Below are positions 27,144 through 35,714 of a stretch of DNA of 64,000 nt, in pieces; the stretch's first letter is position 1, and each line of letters starts with the position of its first letter. The stretch comes from Kiloniella majae. GTDB lineage: Bacteria; Pseudomonadota; Alphaproteobacteria; Kiloniellales; Kiloniellaceae. The stretch is taken from assembly GCF_002118315.1 (NCBI RefSeq), contig NZ_MTSZ01000001.1, positions 744,001-808,000 on the forward strand, written 5' to 3'. Position numbers and translations under genes: made by a program. The notes beneath the pieces are model-generated. The model worked only from the letters and a program-made list of their open reading frames with translations. It was not told where the DNA came from and made no database searches.

Positions 27144-27842
27144 TCAGGTCGGTGTTTCCAATCGTGGGCGCCAGTCTTCCACTTCAAGGCGAGACAAACG
27201 CTTGTGGACCAGCGCTTGCCAGTTTTCTGCCAGCTCTTTCAATGATGCCAGTGCCTGCAAATTTTCCCGATTGAGAGTGTCAACATAGAGGACATTCTGA
27301 ATACGTGCCAAATTCCAATCTGGATTAGGTTGCTCGATCAAACTTAATACATCACCTTGCTCAACACTTCCTTCTTCCAGAACACGATAATACCAACCCG
27401 TGCGACCAGTTTTCTGAACAAGCGCCGCCATTTTGGAAAAAGAAAAGCGGACATTCAGTTTCCAGCAAGGCTGACGTCCCTGCGCAACCTGAACGGTCGC
27501 AGACCCAAAGCGGAAGACGTCTCCGATGCAAACATCCTTTTCCTGCAATCCTGATGTCGAAATATTTTCGCCAAACCCGCCAACCTTCAACACATCAGGA
27601 TTGATATCCGGGTATTCAGAAAGCCAAGTTTGATAATGATCACGCGTATAGTGGTGCAACGATTTTTCCGGCCCACCGTGATGTCTTGGATCAGCTTGCT
27701 CATCATCAACAAAGCCCAGCTTTGTAACTTTCAGCACACCAGACACTGATTTCTTCGCGATAGCACTTGGCTGCCCCTTTGGTCCAAAGGGCACAGATTT
27801 TCCCGTTAGAATATTCTCAAGAATATAATTCTGGTTGACCAT
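27144..27842 (-). CDS. MOSC-domain protein (YiiM-like)
   Basis: A 232-residue cytoplasmic MOSC protein with a C-terminal 3-alpha domain, the layout of E. coli YiiM, which with the molybdenum cofactor reduces N-hydroxylated compounds. Visible features are DEQADPRHHGGPEKSLHHY (48-66), GGFGENIS (88-95) and the cofactor-binding cysteine C126 in GRQPCWKLNVRF. I use the ATG at 27842; the open frame extends to 27926, but that would add a hydrophobic leader and overlaps the hairpin region. It stands alone. Confidence 0.85.
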   Translation of the reverse strand: MVNQNYILENILTGKSVPFGPKGQPSAIAKKSVSGVLKVTKLGFVDDEQADPRHHGGPEKSLHHYTRDHYQTWLSEYPDINPDVLKVGGFGENISTSGLQEKDVCIGDVFRFGSATVQVAQGRQPCWKLNVRFSFSKMAALVQKTGRTGWYYRVLEEGSVEQGDVLSLIEQPNPDWNLARIQNVLYVDTLNRENLQALASLKELAENWQALVHKRLSRLEVEDWRPRLETPT

Positions 27843-27922
27843 AAACAGGATCTCAATTCTGGATATCAAATAATATAAGGCAGGATTAAAACTTATCCCA
27901 AAGCTCCTCATGAGAAGCAAGA

Positions 27923-27963
27923 TCAAACAAGGGCCTGGAAAATCATTCCAGGCCCTTGTTTGA
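27923..27963. terminator. 18-bp hairpin after dihydroorotase gene
   Basis: TCAAACAAGGGCCTGGAA pairs perfectly with its complement across a five-base loop. It lies 39 bases past the dihydroorotase stop codon and 80 bases upstream of the MOSC start. The T-tract is short, so it may be a terminator or an mRNA-stabilising hairpin. Confidence 0.7.
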
Positions 27964-28002
27964 TAGTATCACTATTCTAATGCTGCTCTTAGGCTATTCG
28001 GA

Positions 28003-29349
28003 TCAGGAGTTCTTAGCGGGTTCCGTATCCGTAAAACGAACCGGTTTCCCCTGTGGATCACCAATCAACTCACCATCTTTCATGACAACAGTGCCACGGA
28101 TAATTGTCGCCATCGGCCACCCCTTAACCGTCACACCTTCGAAAGGAGACCACCCGCACTTATAGGCTAGCCAATCTTTGCTGATGGTTTCTTCCTTGTT
28201 CATATCAACAATCGTGAAGTCGGCATCAAAGCCACAAGCGATGCGCCCTTTCCCCGCGATATTATAAATACGTGCCGGACCTGAAGCCGTCAGATCAACC
28301 AAACGTTCAAGCGACAGATTGCCCTTGTTCACATGATCGAGCATTAAAGGCATTAACGTTTGCACGCCCGGCATGCCCGATGGGGACGCAGGGTAAGGCT
28401 TTTGTTTTTCTTCCAGTGTATGAGGTGCATGATCTGATCCCAGCACATCAACAATGCCCGTGCGAATACCTTCCCATAAACCAAGACGATGTTCTTCATC
28501 CCGAATTGGTGGATTCATCTGGGCAAAGGTACCAAGTTCTTCATAACATCCCGGCGCACTGAGCGTCAGGTGTTGCGGCGTGGTTTCAACCGTCACCAGG
28601 TCTTTGTTTGCCGCAAGAATTGGCATTTCATCCTTACTTGTCACATGCAACACATGGACACGGCGACCTGTCTGGCGAGCAAGACGACAGATCCGGGTTG
28701 TGGCCAGGACAGCCGCTTCCGGGTCTCTCCAGACTGGATGCATCGTCGGCTCCGCACCGTCACGGACGAGGGAAAAACGTTCTCTAAGGCGGTTTTCATC
28801 TTCTGCATGTACCGGGCAGCGACGTGTTCCGTTTTTCAGAACCTCAACCAACAATCCCTCTTCTTCGACCAGTAGGCTTCCGGTTGAAGAGCCCATGAAG
28901 ATCTTGATCCCGGCACAGCCCGGAAGCTTTTCAAGCTCGCCAAGTTCATCCACATTCTCTTCGGCAGCCCCGATAAAGAAAGCATGGTCGGTCCAAGCTC
29001 TGTTTTCACAACGGGCCAGCTTGTCAGCAAGCTCCACAGGACCAAGGGTATTAGGATTGGTATTCGGCATCTCAAAGATGGCAACAATACCACCCAACGC
29101 TGCAGCAGCGGTACCGCAAGCCAAGTCTTCCTTGTGCTCCAGTCCGGGTTCGCGAAAATGAACTTGAGTATCTATGGCCCCGGGCAGAACATGTTGTCCT
29201 GTCGCATCATATTCATCTCTGGACGTTGCCCCATCTAGATTACCGAGAGCAACAATGCGCCCGTCCTTCACACCGACATCAATTTTCTCGGTTCCGTTCG
29301 GTGTAACAACATCACCGCCCTTAATGATCAGGTCGTAGCTTTCGCTCAT
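28003..29349 (-). CDS. pyrC: Dihydroorotase, class I type
   Basis: A 448-residue amidohydrolase that closes carbamoyl aspartate to dihydroorotate in pyrimidine synthesis. Metal-site elements are visible: the bridging lysine in GIKIFMGSS, histidines in CPVHAED and HVLHVTSKD, and the catalytic aspartate in GSDHAPH. The first motif, usually H-x-H, reads QVHFREPG (Q62, H64), so one zinc ligand is replaced by Gln. To my knowledge this variant occurs in other alphaproteobacterial dihydroorotases, so it may not be a loss of function. The start overlaps the stop of the upstream glycosyltransferase gene by four bases (ATGA), an unusual pairing. Confidence 0.9.
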   Translation of the reverse strand: MSESYDLIIKGGDVVTPNGTEKIDVGVKDGRIVALGNLDGATSRDEYDATGQHVLPGAIDTQVHFREPGLEHKEDLACGTAAAALGGIVAIFEMPNTNPNTLGPVELADKLARCENRAWTDHAFFIGAAEENVDELGELEKLPGCAGIKIFMGSSTGSLLVEEEGLLVEVLKNGTRRCPVHAEDENRLRERFSLVRDGAEPTMHPVWRDPEAAVLATTRICRLARQTGRRVHVLHVTSKDEMPILAANKDLVTVETTPQHLTLSAPGCYEELGTFAQMNPPIRDEEHRLGLWEGIRTGIVDVLGSDHAPHTLEEKQKPYPASPSGMPGVQTLMPLMLDHVNKGNLSLERLVDLTASGPARIYNIAGKGRIACGFDADFTIVDMNKEETISKDWLAYKCGWSPFEGVTVKGWPMATIIRGTVVMKDGELIGDPQGKPVRFTDTEPAKNS

Positions 29350-30392
29350 GAAGCAATCCTTTTTTCTTGCGCTAATAGTTTCTCAAAGAGATCAATGTAG
29401 TTTTGTACACATGCCTCTTCTGTATAGTCTTTCCTGTAAGTCTCAAAACCAGCTACCGACAGGCGCTCGGCCAAGCCTTCCTCATCTATAACCCGGGAAA
29501 TCGCCGCTGCCATCCCCTTATAATCATCAACAGGTACCATAAGTGCATCATGATTGTCAGCGGCCATCTCTTCCGGTCCGGCTGTCCGCGTTGTCACCAA
29601 CGGCGTTTTTGTGGCCCAAGCCTCGATCATAACAGAACCAAAAGGTTCGAACCGAGAGGGGAAAACACAAATATCTGCCGCCGCCAATAATGCCCCGCGA
29701 TCATTGCGCCAACCCAAAAAGCGGACACGATCCAGTACACCAAGGTCTTTAGCCAGGGTCTCAAGCTCTTCACGAAGAGGCCCTTCACCCGCAATCCATA
29801 CATAGGGGCGGGTTTCTATTTCCACCGCACGCAACAAGATATCAAAGGCTTTGTTTTCATGCAGTCGTCCCAAAGACAACAGGACAGTCGCATCATCAGG
29901 TGTATTCAGATCCGCTCTGGAAGCTGGGGCCGCATCAACCTCAACAGAGGCAAAATTGGGGACGTGGTGGGATTTTTCCGCAGGCCATCCAACTGACGTC
30001 AAATAATCCACGATATCCCGAGTATTACCGATCAGATGATCACAATTTTTATAGTTCTTGAGCTTATAGTACCCCCCCAAACGGGCAATGTGCAAAAAAT
30101 CACCTTTTGGGCACAAGGACGTGGCCCTGTTCATAAAGGTCATGACCACATCAGGCCTGAATTCTTTGATTTTCTGCTTTAGTCCTTTTTTGGTCTTAAA
30201 ATCAAAAAGCTTACCAAAGGGAAGAACAAGCGTCTCGATACCCGCAAATTTAAACAGATCAACACGATTATCGTTTTGTCGAAGAGCAGCTTGAGTTTCA
30301 ATACCTGCACGATGGAGAGCCAGTGTTATATGTATATAGAAGGTTTCAGCTCCGCCTTCGCCCCCTGCGCCCAAAACCAATAGGACCTTCAC
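29346..30392 (-). CDS. GT4-family glycosyltransferase
   Basis: A 348-residue GT-B-fold transferase, cytoplasmic or membrane-associated. The N-terminal GGEGGAETF glycine loop and the C-terminal donor-binding region with LSLGRLHENKAFDILLRA (about 183) and the E-x7-E motif in PSRFEPFGSVMIEAWA are typical of family 4. It likely adds a sugar to LPS core or a capsule. It is the first gene of a two-gene unit with dihydroorotase, yet is near three more glycosyltransferases across a 467-base spacer. Confidence 0.9.
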   Translation of the reverse strand: MKVLLVLGAGGEGGAETFYIHITLALHRAGIETQAALRQNDNRVDLFKFAGIETLVLPFGKLFDFKTKKGLKQKIKEFRPDVVMTFMNRATSLCPKGDFLHIARLGGYYKLKNYKNCDHLIGNTRDIVDYLTSVGWPAEKSHHVPNFASVEVDAAPASRADLNTPDDATVLLSLGRLHENKAFDILLRAVEIETRPYVWIAGEGPLREELETLAKDLGVLDRVRFLGWRNDRGALLAAADICVFPSRFEPFGSVMIEAWATKTPLVTTRTAGPEEMAADNHDALMVPVDDYKGMAAAISRVIDEEGLAERLSVAGFETYRKDYTEEACVQNYIDLFEKLLAQEKRIAS

Positions 30393-30859
30393 CTTGTCGG
30401 TTCTCCCCGGTTAAACCCTGATACCTGATTCGCCCAATCATTTATGAGCATGTACTCAAGATGAAAGCTCAATAATTCAGCCTTCTCTTTACCCTAGATC
30501 TCAATAAAAACAAACTTTAACTAGACGATTAAGTAAAGATAATCACTAATTAACTGAAATAATATCTCTAAATATATAAAAGAATTTTTGTGACCAAATT
30601 GCGTCCAAGGCACAAAACCATATTCTTAAAAAAAAATTTCGATTAAGCTATTACACTATAAGGTTTTCATAACACTATTTTCAGATTACATCCTTATCGA
30701 CACCTTTCATACTGAAAGTGTGCTATGCTTGCTGTTTTCAAGTCTTGGCTGTTTTGGATTTTGGAGAAAGTTTTATGCTTTCATAAATTATCGGTATAAA
30801 CCAACCAACGAAGCCAAACTAACAGTGTGTTCGAAGAAATAAACTAACATGGTAGAAGC
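30393..30859. other. 467-base divergent promoter spacer
   Basis: AT-rich, no gene seen. It should carry promoters for the GT4 gene (minus) and the GT9 gene (plus). A small inverted repeat CTTTCA-TAC-TGAAAG near 30704-30718 is a possible operator. Confidence 0.45.
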
Positions 30860-31885
30860 ATGACAGTTGAACGCCCTGACATAACGACAGAAGACCCTGA
30901 TCTTGTTGCCTTTGACGGCGCGACGAATGTTGGTGACACCACACCAACACCAGGGGTTCCCAAACGAGTTTTGGTCATTAAATTATCAGCTTTTGGCGAT
31001 TTCATTCTCTCCATACGTTCATTCCAAGCTATTCGAGCATATCATCCAAACGCGGATATCACTCTATTAACCACGAAACCCTACCTTGCACTTGCAAAAG
31101 CCAGCGGCTGCTTCAACTCTGTACTTACAGACAGCAAACCAAAGATCTATGAAATACCCGCCATTCTAAAACTTCGGAAAACCCTGCGTTCGCACAAATT
31201 CGACCGAGTGTATGATTTACAACGCAATGAACGCACCAGCTTTTATTACAAGTTGTTTCCAGCAAAAAAACCAGAATGGGTCGGGAATGTTCGCGGGTGT
31301 TCACATTATTATGAAAAGCCAGCCGAGGGTATTTTTCATATTTCTGTAAGAGAAAAAGCACAGCTTGCTGTCGCCGGTATTACAAATATCCAACTTCCGG
31401 ATCTGTCATTTATCAAAGCAGATGTCGATGATCTCGCATTACCAAGATCTTACGCCCTTCTTGTACCTGGTGGGGCTCCTCATCGCCCTGAAAAACGATG
31501 GCCCGTTGTGCGTTATTCCGAGCTCGCCAACCATATGACTCATTTGGGGATCACACCGGTCATTATAGGAACAAAAGCAGAGCGGGAAGAATGCGATCAA
31601 ATCAAAAATTCTTGCTCGGCAGCAGTTAATCTTTGTGAAAAAACAAATCTGGAACAAATCGCCGTTATCGCAAGAAAAGCTCAGTTCTCAGTTGGGAATG
31701 ATACCGGACCAATGCATCTGATTTCTGCAGCGGATTGCCCTGTTGTTGTGCTCTTTTCAAATGCCTCAGATCCCAACAAAATTTCCCCGATTGGCCCGGA
31801 TGTAGAAATCATACAGGTTGATGATTTACAGAATCTAGAACTTGAAAGAGTGGCCGCCGCCATACCTGCATCAAAGTCCCATTAA
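30860..31885 (+). CDS. GT9 (heptosyltransferase-like) glycosyltransferase
   Basis: A 341-residue GT-B transferase of family 9, which adds heptose or related sugars to LPS core on the cytoplasmic face. After an acidic, Thr-rich N-terminal extension of about 35 residues comes VLVIKLSAFGDFILSIRSFQAIR, typical of the family, and later VPGGAPHRPEKRWP and GNDTGPMHLISAADCPVVVLF, the donor-binding region. It converges on the GT2 gene with only 20 bases between stops. Which heptosyltransferase it is cannot be told. Confidence 0.88.
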   Translation: MTVERPDITTEDPDLVAFDGATNVGDTTPTPGVPKRVLVIKLSAFGDFILSIRSFQAIRAYHPNADITLLTTKPYLALAKASGCFNSVLTDSKPKIYEIPAILKLRKTLRSHKFDRVYDLQRNERTSFYYKLFPAKKPEWVGNVRGCSHYYEKPAEGIFHISVREKAQLAVAGITNIQLPDLSFIKADVDDLALPRSYALLVPGGAPHRPEKRWPVVRYSELANHMTHLGITPVIIGTKAEREECDQIKNSCSAAVNLCEKTNLEQIAVIARKAQFSVGNDTGPMHLISAADCPVVVLFSNASDPNKISPIGPDVEIIQVDDLQNLELERVAAAIPASKSH

Positions 31886-31905
31886 TTCGCGCAACAGTTT
31901 GATCC

Positions 31906-32706
31906 TTAAGGCTTTAACTGTTCTGCTTCGTAGCGTGCCTTAATATGCGAAACCATCGGATAAAGTGCGGCAAACGTTGCGATAAGAAAACCATAGCCCC
32001 CTTCCCTATACCCTTTCCGGCGGACAAAACAGCGCCAAAAACGGCTAAAAATACGGCGGGCATTATGCGGCATGGTCCCGATCTCGCCACTATCAATCAA
32101 ATCTTTTGCCCTGGCTGTGGTATAGGAATCAAAACGCCTGATCATATCAGAAATATTATTATCCACATAATGAACTAATCTGTTTTCCAGTTTTACGCCG
32201 CGACGAGTACCTTCTTTCCAGTGCAGCTTAGGGTGTACCCGATCATTCCCCCAGCGCTTAACGCCTTTTCTACACAAACAAGAAGCAGACGCTTTTCCAA
32301 ACTGAGCACCCCATCCATAGCGAACCAAATTACTGCCGATATAATTATCAACTGGAATTAAATAATAATCAGCATCATCCCGCTGAATAGTTGATCTGAT
32401 TTCCTGGGCCAATTCAGGGGTAATATGTTCATCAGCGTCAATTTCCAGAACCCATTGCCCTCGACACATATCGTTGCCCGTATTTCTCCGGTCACCTTCT
32501 ATAGGCCAACCGCCCTCAACAATACGATCTGTATATTCCAAAACAATGTCTTTTGATCGATCAGTACAGCGGTCAAGCACAACAACAATCTCGTCGCAGA
32601 ACTTAACACGTTCAAGACAATCACGAATACGCTCTTCCTCGTTATGGATAACAAGCAACGCCGACAACTGAATATCAGCGTGGGGCGTATCATTTTCTAT
32701 AAGCAT
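31906..32706 (-). CDS. GT2 glycosyltransferase, WaaE/KdtX-like
   Basis: A 266-residue inverting GT-A transferase, similar to the WaaE/KdtX group that decorates LPS inner core. Motifs are SALLVIHNEEERIRDCL (15-31), ADEHIT preceded by EID for the metal-binding DxD-like site (about 92-96), and WGNDRVHPKL for the acceptor side. A short amphipathic C-terminus may touch the membrane. It lies 30 bases after the second GT9 gene on the same strand and is probably co-transcribed with it. Confidence 0.85.
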   Translation of the reverse strand: MLIENDTPHADIQLSALLVIHNEEERIRDCLERVKFCDEIVVVLDRCTDRSKDIVLEYTDRIVEGGWPIEGDRRNTGNDMCRGQWVLEIDADEHITPELAQEIRSTIQRDDADYYLIPVDNYIGSNLVRYGWGAQFGKASASCLCRKGVKRWGNDRVHPKLHWKEGTRRGVKLENRLVHYVDNNISDMIRRFDSYTTARAKDLIDSGEIGTMPHNARRIFSRFWRCFVRRKGYREGGYGFLIATFAALYPMVSHIKARYEAEQLKP

Positions 32707-32736
32707 ATATTTTTCCTATATACAGGCGGGAGCTTT

Positions 32737-33705
32737 TTATAAAACGGTATCCATGTTGTGCCCCCGATTGTAGAGCTCTTCTGCTGCAGTAACAACGGTA
32801 TCAACAGCAAGGGATCTCATATAACTCTCAGCACCATGCCTATAATCATAGTTTGGATGATTGATAATTTCCCGATAGCTTTCTGGCGTCCGGACACAAG
32901 CACAATCGCCCCCCCAAGGATGATAGCGCCACTCAGGGCTAGGACCAAACAAGCCCAAAGTTTTTACACCGGCGGCAGCGGCAAGGTGCATCAAACCAGA
33001 ATCATTGCCAACGAAAAGGCTGCTCCGCTTTAGGCAAGCTGCAACTGTAACCAAATCATGACCAATAAGATCAATCACCCGGTTTTCAGGTAAAGAGGTT
33101 AATACAGATGCGATCTGTTCTCTCTCATGTGACGCAGCCAGAACCACAAGGCGCGCATCGGGCAAGAGACCACGGGGACGGACCAGCATTTGTACTAATT
33201 GAGAAAAATTTTCTGCGGGCCATTGCTTACCACTCCAATTTGCCGCAGGGCCTATAGCCAGAACTTCTTTGCCATCAGGGATAAGCTCTGCAGCTTTTTT
33301 ATTGTGATTAGCATCAGTCCAAATAACTGGAGAAGGAGGTTCCACACTATCTAACACTTTTGATAGCTCAACAACACGATGAACCTGTCCATCTTTCGAT
33401 GTGTGAATCAATCGGCGCTTTGCGGCGAGAAAATAGCTAATGCCCGTACCACGCATATCCACGACCACATCCCAACGTTTTTTGACACACCGTGCCCAAA
33501 GTTTGAGCCAATGAGCATGATATTTTAACTTTGAGACAGGGATTATCTCTTCCAGACCGGGTACTGCTTCGTAAAGGGAAGCCACAATGCTCCCTGTAGC
33601 AATAGTAACTTTAGCACCCGGATATTGATCTAACATTGATTGTAAGACACCATTTGATAAAACGGCATCACCAATTCTGTTAGATGTAATAAAAAGTATT
33701 CTCAA
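32737..33705 (-). CDS. GT9 (heptosyltransferase-like) glycosyltransferase
   Basis: A 322-residue family 9 transferase, distinct from the plus-strand one nearby. It starts MRILFITSNRIGDAVLSNGVLQ, with IGPAANWSGKQWPAENF at about 151 and VGNDSGLMHLAAAAGVKTLGLFGPS at about 232 forming the donor site. The C-terminal HPWGGDCACV may bind acceptor or metal. It heads a minus-strand pair with the GT2 gene. Together with GT4 and GT9 (plus strand) it forms a surface-glycan island of four transferases with no sugar-nucleotide synthesis genes. Confidence 0.88.
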   Translation of the reverse strand: MRILFITSNRIGDAVLSNGVLQSMLDQYPGAKVTIATGSIVASLYEAVPGLEEIIPVSKLKYHAHWLKLWARCVKKRWDVVVDMRGTGISYFLAAKRRLIHTSKDGQVHRVVELSKVLDSVEPPSPVIWTDANHNKKAAELIPDGKEVLAIGPAANWSGKQWPAENFSQLVQMLVRPRGLLPDARLVVLAASHEREQIASVLTSLPENRVIDLIGHDLVTVAACLKRSSLFVGNDSGLMHLAAAAGVKTLGLFGPSPEWRYHPWGGDCACVRTPESYREIINHPNYDYRHGAESYMRSLAVDTVVTAAEELYNRGHNMDTVL

Positions 33706-33883
33706 CGCAGCTATTCCAGCAAAGGGCTTAAATAAGTTTTAGATGATTTATAGCAAGCTTACTCTTTCATCAACACTTCTAACAGCTTATATATCATACT
33801 AAATATTTCAATGCGGCTGACTACCCTCACAAACATCCTGGTTATTCAGTTCATCACATAATCGTTCACAGAGATTGAAAAAA

Positions 33884-34777
33884 ATGAGTGATATTGTTGT
33901 AACAAAACTTGAACATCGAACTGCTCTAAAACTGGACGGTGACGAACTCATTCCCTTTTTGCAAGCTGTTGTTACTCAAGATATTAGTCAGGTTACCTCG
34001 ACAAAGTCAGTCTGGTCAGCTTTGTTAACACCGCAAGGTAAATTCCTTCACGAATTTTTTGTGACCTCATCTCCTTATGGAGGTCTTTTTCTGGATTGTG
34101 AAAAAGAGCGCGCCGCCGACCTGTTGAGACGCCTTAAACTTTATAAGATGCGATCAAAAGCAACACTTGAACAAACAAATGATCAATACACAATCCTTGC
34201 ATTACAAGGTCGCGACCTAAGCAAACAGTTTGAGGTCCCAAACGAAAAAGGTGTCAGCAAAGAAGTATTAGGTGGCTGTATTTACATCGACCCCCGCCAT
34301 CAGGCCATGGGGGCAAGAGCTATTATCCCCACTGAAAGCCTTGCCGTATTCCTTGAAAAATATGCCCTAACAGAAGGTACTCTCGAAAACTATGACCGAG
34401 CAAGGGTCGCTCTTGGAATTCCTGACGGTAGCCGCGACCTTGAAATCGAAAAGTCAATCCTACTTGAAAATGGCTTTAATGAGTTAGGCGCGATTGATTG
34501 GGATAAGGGTTGTTATATTGGTCAGGAGCTTACAGCCCGTACCAAATACCGTGCACTCATAAAAAAACGCCTTGTCCCTGTGACATTAACAGGTTCGTTA
34601 CCCGCTATTGGTTCAGATATCACCAACACAGGAGAAAACGTTGGTGTCTTGAGGTCCCTTTATGGCAATCAGGGCCTAGCAACACTTAAAATTGACGCAC
34701 TAGGATCTGACCAGTTGCTTTGTGATAAAGCAATTGTAACACCCCAACTTCCCGACTGGATAGAAATCACTTCATGA
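33884..34777 (+). CDS. ygfZ: Folate-binding YgfZ family protein
   Basis: A 297-residue relative of the glycine-cleavage T protein that supports maturation of certain Fe-S enzymes using tetrahydrofolate. The family signature KGCYIGQELTART (about 209-221), with its essential cysteine, is intact. The start is the ATG at 33884; the frame opens at a TTG nine bases earlier. The stop overlaps the GNAT gene by four bases (ATGA), so the two are translated together. Confidence 0.92.
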   Translation: MSDIVVTKLEHRTALKLDGDELIPFLQAVVTQDISQVTSTKSVWSALLTPQGKFLHEFFVTSSPYGGLFLDCEKERAADLLRRLKLYKMRSKATLEQTNDQYTILALQGRDLSKQFEVPNEKGVSKEVLGGCIYIDPRHQAMGARAIIPTESLAVFLEKYALTEGTLENYDRARVALGIPDGSRDLEIEKSILLENGFNELGAIDWDKGCYIGQELTARTKYRALIKKRLVPVTLTGSLPAIGSDITNTGENVGVLRSLYGNQGLATLKIDALGSDQLLCDKAIVTPQLPDWIEITS

Positions 34778-35316
34778 AAAAGCTTGATCAAAAATTCAAG
34801 CAAAACCCGGTAGCCGACACCGATGCCTCCTCATTAATCAAGTTGATAAAATCTTGTTATGAGGAGTACAAAAATCAAGGTGTTATCTTCGATATACAGG
34901 AAGAAATAGAACTTCTGAAACCTGCGTCTCACTTTGAAGATCACAATGGTAAGCTATTAGGGATCCGGTCATCATTTGATCCAGAAAACTTAGTCGCAGT
35001 TTGCGGTTTTACACAATCAGAACCTCGCTTATCGGGCACTAGGAAAATGGAGTTAAAAAAGCTCTATGTTTCACCCAATTACCGGGAGCATGGCCTTGCG
35101 CAACACCTGGTGAATGAAGTCATAAAAGAAGCCCGCCATAGAAATATTGCGGAACTATTTCTTTGGACGGATACACGCTTTACCAAAGCACATCAATTAT
35201 ATGAGAAGTTAGATTTCATCAAACAGGCAACAACACGAAAATTACCAGATAAAAGTAATTCAGAAGAATTCTGCTATCGTTTAGCTATAAAACCAGCGAA
35301 TGGATCAATGTCCTGA
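34774..35316 (+). CDS. GNAT-family N-acetyltransferase
   Basis: A 180-residue acetyltransferase with the acetyl-CoA-binding motif A visible: MELKKLYVSPNYREHGLAQHLVNEVIKEA at about 90-118, followed by the motif B region FLWTDTRFTKAHQLYEKLDF. The acceptor is unknown. It is translationally coupled to ygfZ, and its 3' end overlaps the convergent SMR gene by 12 bases. Confidence 0.88.
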   Translation: MKKLDQKFKQNPVADTDASSLIKLIKSCYEEYKNQGVIFDIQEEIELLKPASHFEDHNGKLLGIRSSFDPENLVAVCGFTQSEPRLSGTRKMELKKLYVSPNYREHGLAQHLVNEVIKEARHRNIAELFLWTDTRFTKAHQLYEKLDFIKQATTRKLPDKSNSEEFCYRLAIKPANGSMS

Positions 35317-35637
35317 TGCATTTGAAATCAGATTAAGGATTAGCACTCCGCCTATGATCATTCCGATCCCGATAACACCAGCCAGATCCATTTTCTCACC
35401 GTAGATGACAATGCCAAGTCCGGCGGTTAGAACGATACCAGCACCAGACCAGACGGCATAGGTAACACCAATAGACAGTTGTCTGGTCACAATCGACAAC
35501 AAATAGACCGCGATTAAATAACCAACAATCGAGACAGTCGTCGGCAAAGGCTTTGTAAAACCATCCGCTGCTTTTAATGAAAGCGTTGCTATGACTTCGC
35601 TTACGATCGCAATTGCCAATATGACATAAACGGACAT
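35305..35637 (-). CDS. SMR-family small transporter (EmrE/SugE type)
   Basis: A 110-residue inner-membrane protein with four transmembrane helices and the essential helix-1 glutamate E14 in SEVIATLSLKAADGF. YAVWSGAGIVLTAGLG in helix 3 is the SMR signature. The family exports cationic drugs (EmrE-like) or guanidinium (Gdx-like), always as a dimer. Residues here (LSLKAADGFT) are nearer the EmrE/QacE drug exporters, but this is not certain. A long imperfect hairpin lies in the leader (35647-35713). Confidence 0.9.
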   Translation of the reverse strand: MSVYVILAIAIVSEVIATLSLKAADGFTKPLPTTVSIVGYLIAVYLLSIVTRQLSIGVTYAVWSGAGIVLTAGLGIVIYGEKMDLAGVIGIGMIIGGVLILNLISNASGH

Positions 35638-35646
35638 GGGACTTAG

Positions 35647-35713
35647 CCTTTAGGTAAAAGATAGCTCACAATTAGAACTCGTCATCCATTTAGACCATAA
35701 AGCTATCTAAAGG
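35647..35713 (-). promoter_or_regulatory. Long leader hairpin between CARF-nuclease and SMR genes
   Basis: CCTTTA/TAAAGG outer arms and GATAGCT/AGCTATC inner arms form a 13-bp stem with a seven-base bulge on one side, enclosing 34 bases. It starts one base after the CARF-nuclease stop codon and ends before the SMR ribosome site. It could terminate the upstream operon or regulate the transporter. I could not match it to the known guanidine riboswitch classes by eye. Confidence 0.45.
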
Positions 35714-35714
35714 A

